Shown: piece after piece, positions 1-7,665 of the stretch | How positions within the stretch are numbered: position 1 is the first letter of the stretch | How the letters are laid out: every line of letters starts with the position of its first letter | Notes under the pieces: generated by a model | Told to the model about the DNA's origin: nothing | What the model saw: the letters and a program-made list of their open reading frames with translations, nothing else | Database searches by the model: none | Translations under genes and position numbers: made by a program | Assembly: GCA_900103495.1 (NCBI GenBank) | Contig: FMWZ01000004.1 | Coordinates: 1-64,000, forward strand | Source of the DNA: Lachnospiraceae bacterium G11 | GTDB taxonomy: Bacteria; Bacillota; Clostridia; Lachnospirales; Lachnospiraceae | Direction of reading: 5' to 3' | Length of the DNA: 64,000 bases

Positions 1-343
1 AGAACTTGATAGTAATATCAGATATAGACTTCGTATGTGTATTTGGAAGCATTGGAAAACTCCGCAGAATAGAGCTAAGAATTTGATGAAGCTGGAGGTA
101 CCAAGATGGGCAGCATATAAGATCGCCTATTGTGGAGACAAATATGCAAGACTCGCTCACAATGGATGGGTACAAAAGGCTATAAGTACAAAGAGACTAA
201 CCTCATTTGGATTAGTCTCAATGTTAGATTACTACACCGAAAAGTGTGTTACTTGTTAAGTTGATTGAACCGCCGTGTACCGAACGGTACGCACGGTGGT
301 GTGAGAGGTCGGGGGATTAATTAAATCTCCCTCCTACTCGATT
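1..343 (+). mobile_element. 3' end of a group II intron
   Basis: The window opens inside a group II intron. A maturase C-terminus (2-259) is followed by a typical domain V hairpin at about 264-302, with arms reading GAACCGCCGTGTACC and GGTACGCACGGTGGT around a GAAC loop. A domain VI-like hairpin and the conserved intron end CCTACTCGATT close it at about 343. The boundary is placed by resemblance to known bacterial intron ends and could be off by one or two bases. The upstream part lies outside the window. The intron runs opposite to the Rrf2 gene and its last 25 or so bases form the 3' end of that gene's reading frame. Confidence 0.85.
2..259 (+). CDS. Group II intron reverse transcriptase/maturase, C-terminal fragment
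   Basis: Only the last 85 codons are inside the window; the frame is open to the left edge, so the gene is cut by the window and not necessarily broken. The visible residues match the maturase-specific (domain X, GIIM) end of LtrA-like proteins: an RMCIWKHWKTP segment, then a KNLMKL stretch and a final GLVSMLDYYTEKC tail. These proteins bind the intron RNA, assist splicing and, with the reverse transcriptase domain, drive retrohoming. The stop codon lies just before domain V, as expected for an ORF in domain IV. Whether the upstream catalytic YADD domain is intact cannot be judged. Confidence 0.85.
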   Translation, partial: ELDSNIRYRLRMCIWKHWKTPQNRAKNLMKLEVPRWAAYKIAYCGDKYARLAHNGWVQKAISTKRLTSFGLVSMLDYYTEKCVTC

Positions 344-739
344 ATGAATTAAATCTGTAAGTTTCTTCCCATAGAAGAAATCATGGACCAATTGGTCGTA
401 CTCCTCCCAAAGGGGAAGAGTACGGCATGTAGAAGCATGAGGACAATCGTTCTCGTCTTTGGCTAGGCATGAAACGGTAGCGAGGGATCCCTCCATCAGC
501 TCAATAATTTCACCTACGGTGTAATCCTTAGGCTCACGGCATAATTTGTATCCGCCACCTTTACCGCTGGCTCCGGTAATAAGCTTTCCGGTAACCATTT
601 CCTTCACAATAATCTCAAGATACTTCTTGGATATTTCCTGTCTGGCAGCAATGTCCTTAAGAGGAATATAATCCCCGTTTTCATTCTCAGCCAGATCTAT
701 CATTACTCTTAATGCATATCTGCCTTTTGTAGAAATCAT
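317..739 (-). CDS. Rrf2-family transcriptional regulator with Fe-S type cysteine triad
   Basis: This 140-aa protein begins MISTKGRYALRVMIDLAE, the classic Rrf2 N-terminal helix, followed by the winged helix (residues about 25-75, with SGKGGGYKL as the wing). Residues about 90-107 carry three cysteines spaced C-X7-C-X5-C, the layout used by IscR/NsrR-type members to bind an Fe-S cluster. Its neighbours (C-S lyase, cysK, amino acid transporter) suggest it controls cysteine or Fe-S supply, like CymR or IscR. The start is supported by AAAGGA about nine bases upstream. The final residues (about RVGGRFN) and the stop codon are encoded by the antisense of the group II intron end, so the native C-terminus has been altered slightly. 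Confidence 0.85.
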   Translation of the reverse strand: MISTKGRYALRVMIDLAENENGDYIPLKDIAARQEISKKYLEIIVKEMVTGKLITGASGKGGGYKLCREPKDYTVGEIIELMEGSLATVSCLAKDENDCPHASTCRTLPLWEEYDQLVHDFFYGKKLTDLIHNRVGGRFN

Positions 740-767
740 AATGGTATTCCTTTCTCAATACTCACCT

Positions 768-797
768 ATTATACCGCAGGGTTAATGGGTAAATCAA
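768..797 (-). promoter_or_regulatory. Promoter of the Rrf2 gene
   Basis: Read on the minus strand, a -35 TTGATT (792-797) and a perfect -10 TATAAT (768-773) are separated by 18 bases, about 30 bases upstream of the start codon. The -10 overlaps a CCT-N10-AGG element, which could allow autoregulation; this is inference. Confidence 0.7.
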
Positions 798-815
798 TAT
801 CTATTTTTAATTTAA

Positions 816-848
816 CCTATTGACTGGATAGGTGGATGGTGTTAGCAT
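816..848 (+). promoter_or_regulatory. malY promoter with overlapping Rrf2-type operator
   Basis: A -35 TTGACT (820-825) and -10 TAGCAT (843-848) are spaced 17 bases apart. The -35 lies inside the imperfect palindrome CCTATTGACTGGATAGG (816-832), which closely matches the element at 2079-2095 in front of the cysK leader. An operator over the -35 box implies repression. A transcription start near 855 would leave almost no leader for the upstream ATG at 861, so it favours translation from 888. Confidence 0.7.
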
Positions 849-887
849 GAATGAAATTGCATGAAAGCAGAAACAGAGGTATGCAGT

Positions 888-2063
888 ATGGCTGAGAGAA
901 ATCTTGACTTTGATCAATATGTAAACAGATACGGCACAAGAAGTGTTAAGTTCGATTTTCCTGAGTATTTCGGTAAACCAGGGGATGTTTTACCCATGTG
1001 GGTAGCAGACATGGATTTTAAGACATCTTCATATATAGTTGACGCGTTAAACGAGGCCCTGAGTTTTGGAGTATATGGTTACAGCGAAGGCCTTGACGGT
1101 TACTGGGAAGCCTTAAAGGGCTGGATGAAGAGAAGACATGATTGGGATGTGGAGAAGGAATGGCTCGTTAAGACTCCCGGAATAGTCTTTGCTATTTCCC
1201 AGGCGGTGAGAGCCTTTACCAATGAGGGAGACAGAGTCATTATTCAGACGCCTGTTTATTATCCTTTTGCCAAAACTGTTATGCAGAATGGAAGAAAGGT
1301 TGTGAGAAACAGCCTGGTTTTTAAAGACAATCATTATGAAATTGACTTTGATGATTTCGAGAAGAAAATCAAAGACAATGATGTAAAGCTTTTCATTCTT
1401 TGCAGTCCTCACAACCCTGTAGGACGTGTTTGGACGGAGGATGAACTTAGAAGACTTGGGGAGATCTGCATAAGGAATGGAGTCATTGTTGTGAGTGATG
1501 AGATTCATGCAGATTTTGCCATGGAAAGAAAACACACAGTCTTTGCAAGGCTCGGAGAGGAATTCCTTAATAACTCCGTGATTTGCACAGCTCCAAGCAA
1601 GACCTTTAACCTGGCGGGACTTCAGGTATCAAATATCTTCATAGCCAATGAAAAGCTAAGAGAGGCCTACGTGAAAGAATACAGATCCACCGGATATGAT
1701 GAAATAAGTCTTCCGGCCCTGGTGGCCTGCGAAGCTGCTTATACCCATGGAGATGAGTGGCTTGACGGAGCTTTGAAGTACATTAAGGGCAATGCAGATT
1801 ATACAAGAAAATATCTTGAGGATAATCTTCCAAAGATTAAGCTTGTCAAACAGGAGGGGCTGTACCTTCTCTGGCTTGACTTCAGGGCACTCGGACTTAA
1901 AGATGAGGAGATAAATGACAGATTAATTAATGGGGCCAAACTCTGGTTTGATGAAGGAAAGATGTTTGGGACCGAGGGAGAGGGCTTCCAGAGAATAAAT
2001 GTTGCATGCCCCAGAAGTACCCTGATTAAGGCCCTTGAGAACCTCAAGAAAGAATTTGCTTAA
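888..2063 (+). CDS. MalY/PatB family pyridoxal-phosphate C-S lyase (cystathionine beta-lyase-like)
   Basis: This 391-aa fold-type I PLP enzyme matches the MalY/PatB family: an LPMWVADMDF segment near the N-terminus, SPHNPVGR, the cofactor-binding DEIHADF, and the Schiff-base lysine in TAPSKTFNLAGL (about K238). Family members cleave cystathionine or cysteine beta C-S bonds, giving homocysteine or sulfide plus pyruvate and ammonia in the cytoplasm. ATG 888 is chosen because AGAGG lies eight bases upstream; ATG 861 has no ribosome binding site and lies almost on the predicted transcription start. The gene is divergent from the Rrf2 regulator and precedes the cysK operon, consistent with a sulfur amino acid role. 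An aminotransferase activity cannot be excluded from sequence. Confidence 0.88.
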   Translation: MAERNLDFDQYVNRYGTRSVKFDFPEYFGKPGDVLPMWVADMDFKTSSYIVDALNEALSFGVYGYSEGLDGYWEALKGWMKRRHDWDVEKEWLVKTPGIVFAISQAVRAFTNEGDRVIIQTPVYYPFAKTVMQNGRKVVRNSLVFKDNHYEIDFDDFEKKIKDNDVKLFILCSPHNPVGRVWTEDELRRLGEICIRNGVIVVSDEIHADFAMERKHTVFARLGEEFLNNSVICTAPSKTFNLAGLQVSNIFIANEKLREAYVKEYRSTGYDEISLPALVACEAAYTHGDEWLDGALKYIKGNADYTRKYLEDNLPKIKLVKQEGLYLLWLDFRALGLKDEEINDRLINGAKLWFDEGKMFGTEGEGFQRINVACPRSTLIKALENLKKEFA

Positions 2064-2078
2064 ACAAATTTTTAAAAA

Positions 2079-2111
2079 CCTATTGACATAGTAGGCGATT
2101 ATTGGTAATAT
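2079..2111 (+). promoter_or_regulatory. cysK leader promoter with overlapping Rrf2-type operator
   Basis: Consensus -35 TTGACA (2083-2088) and -10 TAATAT (2106-2111) are exactly 17 bases apart. The imperfect palindrome CCTATTGACATAGTAGG (2079-2095) covers the -35 and shares 12 or more positions with the element at 816-832. It is probably the binding site of the nearby Rrf2 protein; that pairing is inference. Confidence 0.8.
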
Positions 2112-2164
2112 CATTCCAACGAGTACAAACAAGTACTTGAATTTGAGTGAAGGAGACATCAGTT

Positions 2165-2275
2165 ATGTTTAACATCGCAACCAAGACAATTGAATGCTGT
2201 ATGTGTTGTCGAATGTTTAACTCCCGGGCTGCAATAAGGCTGGGGCGATGTCATGCCGACAATCACGCCTCTTAA
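2165..2275 (+). CDS. Cysteine-rich leader peptide of cysK (36 aa)
   Basis: A short frame begins at ATG 2165 behind a good ribosome binding site (GAAGGAGA, about eight bases upstream) and about 45 bases downstream of a consensus promoter. It encodes 36 residues including ECCMCCRM at positions 10-17, that is four Cys codons among five consecutive codons, plus Cys29. The frame ends at the base of a hairpin (2275-2293) and just before a strong intrinsic terminator (2309-2340) that separates it from cysK. This is the layout of an amino acid attenuator: slow translation of the Cys codons when cysteine is short would favour read-through. CCGGGC (2224-2229), downstream of the Cys codons, can pair with GCCCGG in the 5' arm of the terminator and could serve as antiterminator. 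No function for the peptide itself is implied. Confidence 0.72.
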   Translation: MFNIATKTIECCMCCRMFNSRAAIRLGRCHADNHAS

Positions 2276-2293
2276 GGATGTTTAGAACATCTT
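2275..2293 (+). promoter_or_regulatory. Hairpin between leader peptide stop and terminator
   Basis: GATGTT, loop TAG and AACATC form a perfect six-base stem (2277-2291), extended by a wobble and an A-T pair to 2275-2293. It begins at the last base of the leader peptide stop codon. It may act as a pause hairpin or as part of the switch between the antiterminated and terminated forms. Confidence 0.5.
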
Positions 2294-2308
2294 GATTATG
2301 AGCCAATG

Positions 2309-2340
2309 CCCGGAAGCAATTTAAGCCTCCGGGTTTTTTT
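2309..2340 (+). terminator. Attenuator-type intrinsic terminator before cysK
   Basis: The arms CCCGGAAGC and GCCTCCGGG form a nine-position stem with one mismatch, followed directly by seven T residues (2334-2340). It sits within the transcribed leader, 49 bases before the cysK start codon, with no second promoter visible after it. This suggests it is conditional, controlled by translation of the leader peptide. Confidence 0.82.
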
Positions 2341-2388
2341 ATACGTAGAAAGCATACCAAATAAACTTAAGAAAGAAGGACGAAAGAT

Positions 2389-3321
2389 ATGGCAAACATT
2401 TACAAAGGAACACTGGATTTAATCGGAAACACACCTTTAGTTGAGGTAACAAACATTGAGAAGGAGCTTGGACTTGAAGCAACAGTTCTTGTTAAACTTG
2501 AGTACTTCAATCCCGCAGGAAGCGTTAAAGATCGTATCGCCAAAGCTATGATTGAAGATGCCGAGAAGAAGGGCTTGCTTAAGGAAGGTTCGGTTATCAT
2601 TGAGCCCACATCAGGAAACACAGGTATCGGTCTTGCAGCCATCGCAGCAGCAAAGGGATACAGAATCATTCTTACAATGCCTGAGACCATGAGCGTTGAG
2701 AGAAGAAACATTCTTAAGGCTTACGGCGCAGAGCTGGTTCTTACTGAAGGCTCAAAGGGCATGAAGGGTGCAATTGCAAAAGCAGAAGAGCTTGCAAAAG
2801 AGATTCCCGGAGGCTTCATCCCCGGACAGTTCGTTAACCCTGCAAACCCTGCAGTCCACAAAGCAACCACAGGTCCTGAGATCTGGAGAGACACAGACGG
2901 AAAGGTTGATATATTCATCGCAGGCGTTGGTACAGGCGGAACCGTTACAGGTACAGGCGAGTATCTTAAGGAGCAGAACCCCAACATTAAGGTAGTAGCT
3001 TTGGAGCCCAAGGATTCACCTGTTCTTTCAGAGGGTAAACCCGGCGCACACAAGATTCAGGGAATCGGTGCAGGATTTGTTCCCGATGTACTTAATACAA
3101 AGGTTTATGATGAAGTATTTACCGCCGCTAATGAGGATGCTTTTGCAACAGCTAAGCTTCTTGCAAAGAAGGAAGGCATTTCCGTAGGAATCTCATCAGG
3201 CGCAGCGTTATTCGGAGCAATCGAGCTTGCAAAGAGACCTGAGAACAAGGGTAAGACAATCGTTGCACTTTTACCCGACAGTGGAGACAGATATTACTCA
3301 ACAGCACTTTTCACAGAGTAA
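2389..3321 (+). CDS. cysK: O-acetylserine sulfhydrylase (cysteine synthase)
   Basis: The 310-aa product is a fold-type II PLP enzyme of the CysK family, which makes cysteine from O-acetylserine and sulfide in the cytoplasm. It shows NTPLVE near residue 15, the PLP lysine in GSVKDR (K47), the phosphate- and substrate-binding PTSGNTG (about 73-79), GTGGTVTG (about 181-188) and a C-terminal [11 protein letters not shown] segment. Length is normal for the family. Start ATG 2389 follows GAAAGAAGGA. The gene lies behind the Cys leader peptide and terminator and heads an operon with the amino acid ABC transporter 31 bases downstream, linking synthesis and uptake of cysteine or cystine. Confidence 0.95.
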   Translation: MANIYKGTLDLIGNTPLVEVTNIEKELGLEATVLVKLEYFNPAGSVKDRIAKAMIEDAEKKGLLKEGSVIIEPTSGNTGIGLAAIAAAKGYRIILTMPETMSVERRNILKAYGAELVLTEGSKGMKGAIAKAEELAKEIPGGFIPGQFVNPANPAVHKATTGPEIWRDTDGKVDIFIAGVGTGGTVTGTGEYLKEQNPNIKVVALEPKDSPVLSEGKPGAHKIQGIGAGFVPDVLNTKVYDEVFTAANEDAFATAKLLAKKEGISVGISSGAALFGAIELAKRPENKGKTIVALLPDSGDRYYSTALFTE

Positions 3322-3352
3322 CAAATATATATAATAAAAAGAGGAAAAAATT

Positions 3353-4267
3353 ATGAAAAAGAACCATTTAAACAAATTATTGGCAGCATTGTTCGCTGTA
3401 ACTCTTGCAGTAGGCACACTTGCAGGATGCGGCGAGGCCAAGGAGGAAGCTAAGGCTCCCGAACAGAAGGAAGAGACTGTAGCCGAGACTGCTGAAGCAG
3501 CTCCCGAAGCAGAGGAGACAACAGAAGTTAAGACTTACAGAGTTGCAACAGAGGGCGCTTATGCACCTTTCAACTACATTGGCGAGGACGGTCAGCCTGA
3601 CGGATTCGATATTGCCGTAGCAAAGGCAGTAGACGAGCTGCTTCCCGATGTGGAATTCACTTATGAAGCAGTAGAATGGTCATCTATCTTTGTAGGACTT
3701 GAGGCTGAAAGATACGACCTGATTGTAAGCCAGATAATGAGAAACCCCGACAGAGAAGCTAAGTACTTATTCTCTGAGGTACCTTACTCATATGATCTTG
3801 GATCAATTGCTTTCAAAAAGGGCAGAGATGACATCAAGACCATGGAAGACCTTAAGGGCAAATCTGTTGTAGTAGGTGTGGGAAGCTCTTATGCAAACGA
3901 CATCGAGACCTGGAATGCAGACAACGGCAACGAAGTAATAATCAACTACGGTGACGGCGATGTTACAAAGGCACTCCTTGAGGTGCAGGAAGGCAGATCT
4001 GATGCTACCCTTATGAGCCCTGTAACCGGAAGCAAAATCATTACAGAGCAGGGCCTTGATATTGATTTCGTTTTAAGAGGCGACCAGGAAGCCATTCCTA
4101 CATACTGGCTCTTCGCAAAGAATGACAAGAATGAGGAACTCATTCCCAAGGTTGACGAGGCCTTAAAGCAGCTTATCGAAAGCGGTGAGCTCGGCAAAAT
4201 CAGCGAAGAGTACCTTGGCGGTGACTACACCACATTAGAGGCTGTTAAGGAAAGAATACCTAATTAA
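3353..4267 (+). CDS. Amino acid (probably cystine) ABC transporter, substrate-binding lipoprotein
   Basis: This 304-aa protein has a lipoprotein signal peptide with lipobox LAGC (Cys near residue 25), an acidic Glu/Ala-rich linker to about residue 60, and a family 3 periplasmic-binding-protein fold starting YRVATEGAYAPFNYIGEDG. It contains the family hallmark GFDIAVAKAV, in which the Asp binds the amino group of ligands. It would be anchored on the outer face of the membrane and deliver substrate to the permease encoded next. The family covers polar amino acids. Cystine is inferred from the shared operon with cysK and the nearby C-S lyase, not from ligand residues. Confidence 0.88.
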   Translation: MKKNHLNKLLAALFAVTLAVGTLAGCGEAKEEAKAPEQKEETVAETAEAAPEAEETTEVKTYRVATEGAYAPFNYIGEDGQPDGFDIAVAKAVDELLPDVEFTYEAVEWSSIFVGLEAERYDLIVSQIMRNPDREAKYLFSEVPYSYDLGSIAFKKGRDDIKTMEDLKGKSVVVGVGSSYANDIETWNADNGNEVIINYGDGDVTKALLEVQEGRSDATLMSPVTGSKIITEQGLDIDFVLRGDQEAIPTYWLFAKNDKNEELIPKVDEALKQLIESGELGKISEEYLGGDYTTLEAVKERIPN

Positions 4268-4280
4268 TAAGGGATAAAAC

Positions 4281-4997
4281 ATGGGAAAAGTATTTGATAT
4301 CGAATACATGATTTCCACGGTGCCGGAGATACTTAAGTATCTTCCGGTCACCCTGGAGATAGCCCTGTATTCGGGAATTATATCTTTGATTTTGGGATTT
4401 GCGGTGGCACTAATAAGGACGTTTAAGGTAAAGGTGTTATCGCAAATTTGTGCTGTATACGTATCTTTTATAAGAGGTACGCCGGCAATGGTACAGCTCC
4501 TTGTGGCTTACTATGGTATCCCCATTATGCTTAAGGGTTTAAATGAAAGCATGGGAACCAACCTTAATGTATCAGGGATTCCGGCCAGCGTTTTTGCGGT
4601 TGTGGCTCTGTCATTAAACACAGGAGCTTTCATGTCCGAAACCATAAGAAGCGCCATCCTTTCCGTGGATGCGGGACAGTTGGAAGCCTGCTACAGTGTT
4701 AACATGAACACCTTCACGGCTTTAAGAAGAATCATTCTTCCTCAGGCCTTTACAGTAGCCCTGCCACCTCTTGGAAACTCACTTATTTCTTTGCTTAAGG
4801 AAACAAGCTTAATCTTTAACATTTCTGTTATTGAGATGATGGCTGCCGCAAAGATTGTGGGAACCAGGTCCTTTAGATTCTTTGAGGTTTATATTGTTGT
4901 GGCACTGATTTACTGGGTATGTTGCCTGGCTCTTGAAAGACTTTTGATTCTTTTGGAGAAGCGTGTGAGAAAATACGAAAGAAGTGTAGTGAAATGA
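4281..4997 (+). CDS. Amino acid ABC transporter permease
   Basis: The 238-aa membrane protein belongs to the His/Glu/Gln/Arg/opine permease family. It begins with a hydrophobic stretch near residues 18-45 and carries the typical SFIRGTPAMVQLLVAYYGIP segment, then ETIRSAILSVDAGQLEACYS and a cytoplasmic EAA loop for ATPase docking. About five membrane segments are visible. It starts 13 bases after the binding-protein gene and overlaps the ATPase gene by four bases (ATGA), so the three are translationally coupled. Probable partner of the cystine-type binding protein. Confidence 0.9.
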   Translation: MGKVFDIEYMISTVPEILKYLPVTLEIALYSGIISLILGFAVALIRTFKVKVLSQICAVYVSFIRGTPAMVQLLVAYYGIPIMLKGLNESMGTNLNVSGIPASVFAVVALSLNTGAFMSETIRSAILSVDAGQLEACYSVNMNTFTALRRIILPQAFTVALPPLGNSLISLLKETSLIFNISVIEMMAAAKIVGTRSFRFFEVYIVVALIYWVCCLALERLLILLEKRVRKYERSVVK

Positions 4998-5755
4998 TAA
5001 AAATCACTAATCTTAAAAAATCATATGGCGACCATAAAGTCCTTGATGGTGTAAATTTCCAGGTTAACAAGGGTGATATTGTAACTCTTATCGGACCCTC
5101 CGGAGCGGGTAAAACAACCCTTCTTCGTACCATTAACTGGCTGGATGCACCCCAAAGCGGAATAATCGAGGTCGATGGTGTAAAGGTGGATGCCGAGCAT
5201 GTTACCAAACATGATATTCATGCCTTGAGAAGTAAGACAGCCATGGTTTTCCAGCATTACAATCTCTTTGCCAATAAGACTGCTCTTGAAAATGTAACAG
5301 AGAGCCTTGTTTATGTAAGAAAATTGGATAAGGCCAAGGCAAAGAAGAGGGGGCTGGAACTCCTGGACAGAGTGGGACTTGCGGATAAGGCTGATTCCTA
5401 TCCGGCATTCCTTTCCGGCGGACAGCAGCAAAGGGTAGGTATTGCCAGAGCTTTGGCAGTGGACCCTAAGGTGATTCTTTTTGATGAACCCACCAGTGCC
5501 CTTGATCCCGAATGGGTAGGTGAAGTCCTGGCTGTTATGAATGAGATAGCCAAGGATGGAATGACAATGATAGTCGTTTCCCATGAAATGAGATTCGTTA
5601 AAAGCATAGCAACCAAGGTGGCCTTCTTAGATGGAGGAAACATCATTGAGCAGGGAACTCCCGATGAAGTATTCCTTAATCCAAAGAGCGAGCGCACCAA
5701 ACAATTTCTTAAAGTTGCTAACCTGTGGACCTCCGCAGATGATTATGTGATATAA
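4994..5755 (+). CDS. Amino acid ABC transporter ATP-binding protein
   Basis: This 253-aa ATPase of the GlnQ/TcyC type shows Walker A GPSGAGKTT (about 34-42), Q-loop MVFQHYNLF, signature LSGGQQQRVGIARAL, Walker B VILFDEPTSALD and H-loop VVSHEM. It powers the importer formed with the upstream permease and lipoprotein. Length is normal. The start overlaps the permease stop as ATGA. The next gene has its own promoter within the stop region of this one. Confidence 0.93.
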   Translation: MIKITNLKKSYGDHKVLDGVNFQVNKGDIVTLIGPSGAGKTTLLRTINWLDAPQSGIIEVDGVKVDAEHVTKHDIHALRSKTAMVFQHYNLFANKTALENVTESLVYVRKLDKAKAKKRGLELLDRVGLADKADSYPAFLSGGQQQRVGIARALAVDPKVILFDEPTSALDPEWVGEVLAVMNEIAKDGMTMIVVSHEMRFVKSIATKVAFLDGGNIIEQGTPDEVFLNPKSERTKQFLKVANLWTSADDYVI

Positions 5756-5756
5756 T
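5748..5756 (+). promoter_or_regulatory. Extended -10 promoter for the 70-aa protein
   Basis: TGA followed by a perfect TATAAT (5751-5756) forms an extended -10 element. It overlaps the stop codon of the ATPase gene and lies 36 bases upstream of the small gene. No convincing -35 is visible, as is usual for extended -10 promoters. Confidence 0.5.
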
Positions 5757-5792
5757 CCTTTTATCAAATAATTTTTATAGGAGGGTTACACA

Positions 5793-6005
5793 ATGGATAT
5801 TAAAGATATTATTACAAAGGTTATGGGCAATAAGGATCTTGTAGCTTCTCTTTCCAAAGCTGATTTAGGCCAGGCCAAGGAGCTTCTTACCAAGGCAGGA
5901 ATCAAGGTTGACGATTCCGATGTTAAGAAGGTGAAAGAGGCTTTGGCAGACGGAAAGATTGATTTAAAGGAAGCCAAGGATATTGCCGGCGGATTGTTTA
6001 AGTAG
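5793..6005 (+). CDS. Small helical protein of unknown function (70 aa)
   Basis: The gene has a strong ribosome binding site (AGGAGGG, about nine bases before ATG), its own likely promoter and a strong terminator, so it is very probably expressed. The 70-aa product is charged and predicted mostly helical. It is Lys/Asp-rich, begins MDIKDIITKVMGNKDLV and ends in a short Gly-Gly-Leu-Phe-Lys tail. It has no cysteine, signal peptide or membrane segment. I do not recognise the family. Its place directly after the cystine-type operon may be coincidence, since it can be transcribed alone. Confidence 0.75.
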   Translation: MDIKDIITKVMGNKDLVASLSKADLGQAKELLTKAGIKVDDSDVKKVKEALADGKIDLKEAKDIAGGLFK

Positions 6006-6019
6006 AATAGTTTCAAACT

Positions 6020-6050
6020 AAGCCAAGAGCATATATGCTCTTGGCTTTTT
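6020..6050 (+). terminator. Intrinsic terminator after the 70-aa protein
   Basis: AAGCCAAGAGCAT and ATGCTCTTGGCTT form a perfect 13-base stem around a two-base centre, followed by T residues. It ends the cysK-transporter and small-protein unit. Confidence 0.93.
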
Positions 6051-6162
6051 ATATTTCACAAAATACTTTATTTTTCAGACAATACTATGATATAATTACT
6101 ATATGTAAGCGCAATTTGGCATAAATGAATTAATGAACACTATTTCCCGGAAGGAGAAATCT

Positions 6163-7653
6163 ATGAACGAGCAAAATGCCGCTATTCAATCTGAAAATGA
6201 AGAACTGATTATTGCCAACAAAAGGGTTACCCTTACAGTTACGATTCTTTGTACAATTATTTCTCTGGCGTATGTTCTTGAGGTAATTAAGGGCGCAAGA
6301 ACCTGGGGTTATGTATTAATTGTTATTGCCTTGGCCTATATTCCCGTTATAGCCGCTCAGGTAATGCTTAGACAGAATCCTGCATCCGAGAGAATTAAAC
6401 AGGTGGTGGGAATCGGATACGCATTAATGTATGCTTTTGTTCTTATCACATCCGAGAATCCTCTTGTATTCACATACTGTTTACCCATGCTGATTGTTAT
6501 TACTCTTTATAACAACAGAGGATACATTATCAGAATCGGTATCGGCGTTATAACGGTTAATCTTATTGCCATCGTATACCAGATGAGTACCGGCGTAATG
6601 ACTGATACAGCCGTAGCTGAGATTCAGGGCATTCTTACAGTAGTTACTGTTATCTACCTGATTCTTGTAAGTAATACGAATGTTTACCTTCAGACAGTAA
6701 GAACGGAGAGAATGGCAAAAGAGCATGCCAAGACAGAAGAACTTCTTGAGGACGTTCTTATGATTTCAGGAAGAGTAACCGAAACATCAGGTTCTCTTTC
6801 CGAAGAGATGACAATCCTTAAGGAATCAATTGATCAGACGCTGGATTCAATGGAGCAGGTAACTCAGGGAACCAATGAATCTGCAAACGCTGCTCAGGAT
6901 CAGCTTGCTCAGACCAATGAGATTTCAAATCATATTAACGATGTAGAGGCATCGGCCCAAACCATTACCGACAATGTTGGGGTTACGGCAGAGGCTGTGG
7001 CTACAGGTCAGGAGAACATTAAGAGAATGAACAAACTTACCGTGACAGTCGATACTGCAGGTAAGGATGTTGCAAACGCACTGGATTCCTTCAGACAGAC
7101 AGCAGCGGAGATGAACTCCATCACAGATATTATTACGAGCGTTGCTTCTCAGACCAGTCTTCTTGCCCTTAATGCATCCATAGAGGCGGCAAGAGCAGGA
7201 GACGCAGGAAGGGGCTTCGCAGTAGTTGCTACAGAAATATCAAACCTTGCAGGCCAGACAACATCTGCTACGGAGAATATCACCGGACTTATCAATCAGG
7301 TTACATCCCAGGTTGGTGCCATGGTTGAAACCATTGAGAACCTTCTTAAGGCAGGTGAAGAGGAGAGCAAATGCGCTGCGGAAACCGCAGAAAGCTTCGA
7401 CAAGATCTCTTCAAGCGTAGAAGCAATTGAGAAGCATTCAAAGGAGCTGGACGATATTGTTGACCGTCTCTCCAAGGCTAACGAGGAAATCGTTAACAGC
7501 ATTTCAACAGCATCGGCAGTAACTGAGGAGGTTACGGCCCACGCTACGGAAACTCTTGATACCAGCAAGAAGAATCAGCAGATTGTAACCCACATCAATT
7601 CACTGGTTGAAAACCTCAGTGAAGATGCGGAGAAACTGAAAGCAAACTTATAA
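6163..7653 (+). CDS. Methyl-accepting chemotaxis protein with six-helix membrane domain
   Basis: The 496-aa protein has about six hydrophobic segments between residues 25 and 185 and no sizeable extracellular domain. A cytoplasmic signalling coiled coil follows, whose hairpin tip reads [25 protein letters not shown], the most conserved part of chemoreceptors, which binds CheA and CheW. A sensor of this shape would detect a membrane-associated or small intracellular cue. ATG 6163 is chosen because AAGGAG ends seven bases before it; the in-frame ATG at 6133 has no such site. It is an isolated gene, closed by a hairpin at 7666-7704; no flagellar or che genes are nearby. Confidence 0.92.
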   Translation: MNEQNAAIQSENEELIIANKRVTLTVTILCTIISLAYVLEVIKGARTWGYVLIVIALAYIPVIAAQVMLRQNPASERIKQVVGIGYALMYAFVLITSENPLVFTYCLPMLIVITLYNNRGYIIRIGIGVITVNLIAIVYQMSTGVMTDTAVAEIQGILTVVTVIYLILVSNTNVYLQTVRTERMAKEHAKTEELLEDVLMISGRVTETSGSLSEEMTILKESIDQTLDSMEQVTQGTNESANAAQDQLAQTNEISNHINDVEASAQTITDNVGVTAEAVATGQENIKRMNKLTVTVDTAGKDVANALDSFRQTAAEMNSITDIITSVASQTSLLALNASIEAARAGDAGRGFAVVATEISNLAGQTTSATENITGLINQVTSQVGAMVETIENLLKAGEEESKCAAETAESFDKISSSVEAIEKHSKELDDIVDRLSKANEEIVNSISTASAVTEEVTAHATETLDTSKKNQQIVTHINSLVENLSEDAEKLKANL

Positions 7654-7665
7654 TCATATATATTT

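Noticed and set aside
861-887. Upstream ATG of the malY frame
   Set aside because: No ribosome binding site and it lies about six bases after the predicted transcription start; ATG 888 has AGAGG at proper spacing.
1113-1535. Long minus-strand open frame inside malY
   Set aside because: Shadow of the coding strand; no start signals and no recognisable protein.
2165-2340. T-box or SAM riboswitch as explanation of the cysK leader
   Set aside because: No T-box TGGNACC-type sequence and no S-box conserved core; the translated Cys-rich frame explains the layout better.
6061-6130. Sigma-D type promoter before the chemoreceptor
   Set aside because: Only a TATAAT (6091-6096) is seen; no TAAA/GCCGATAA pair could be found.
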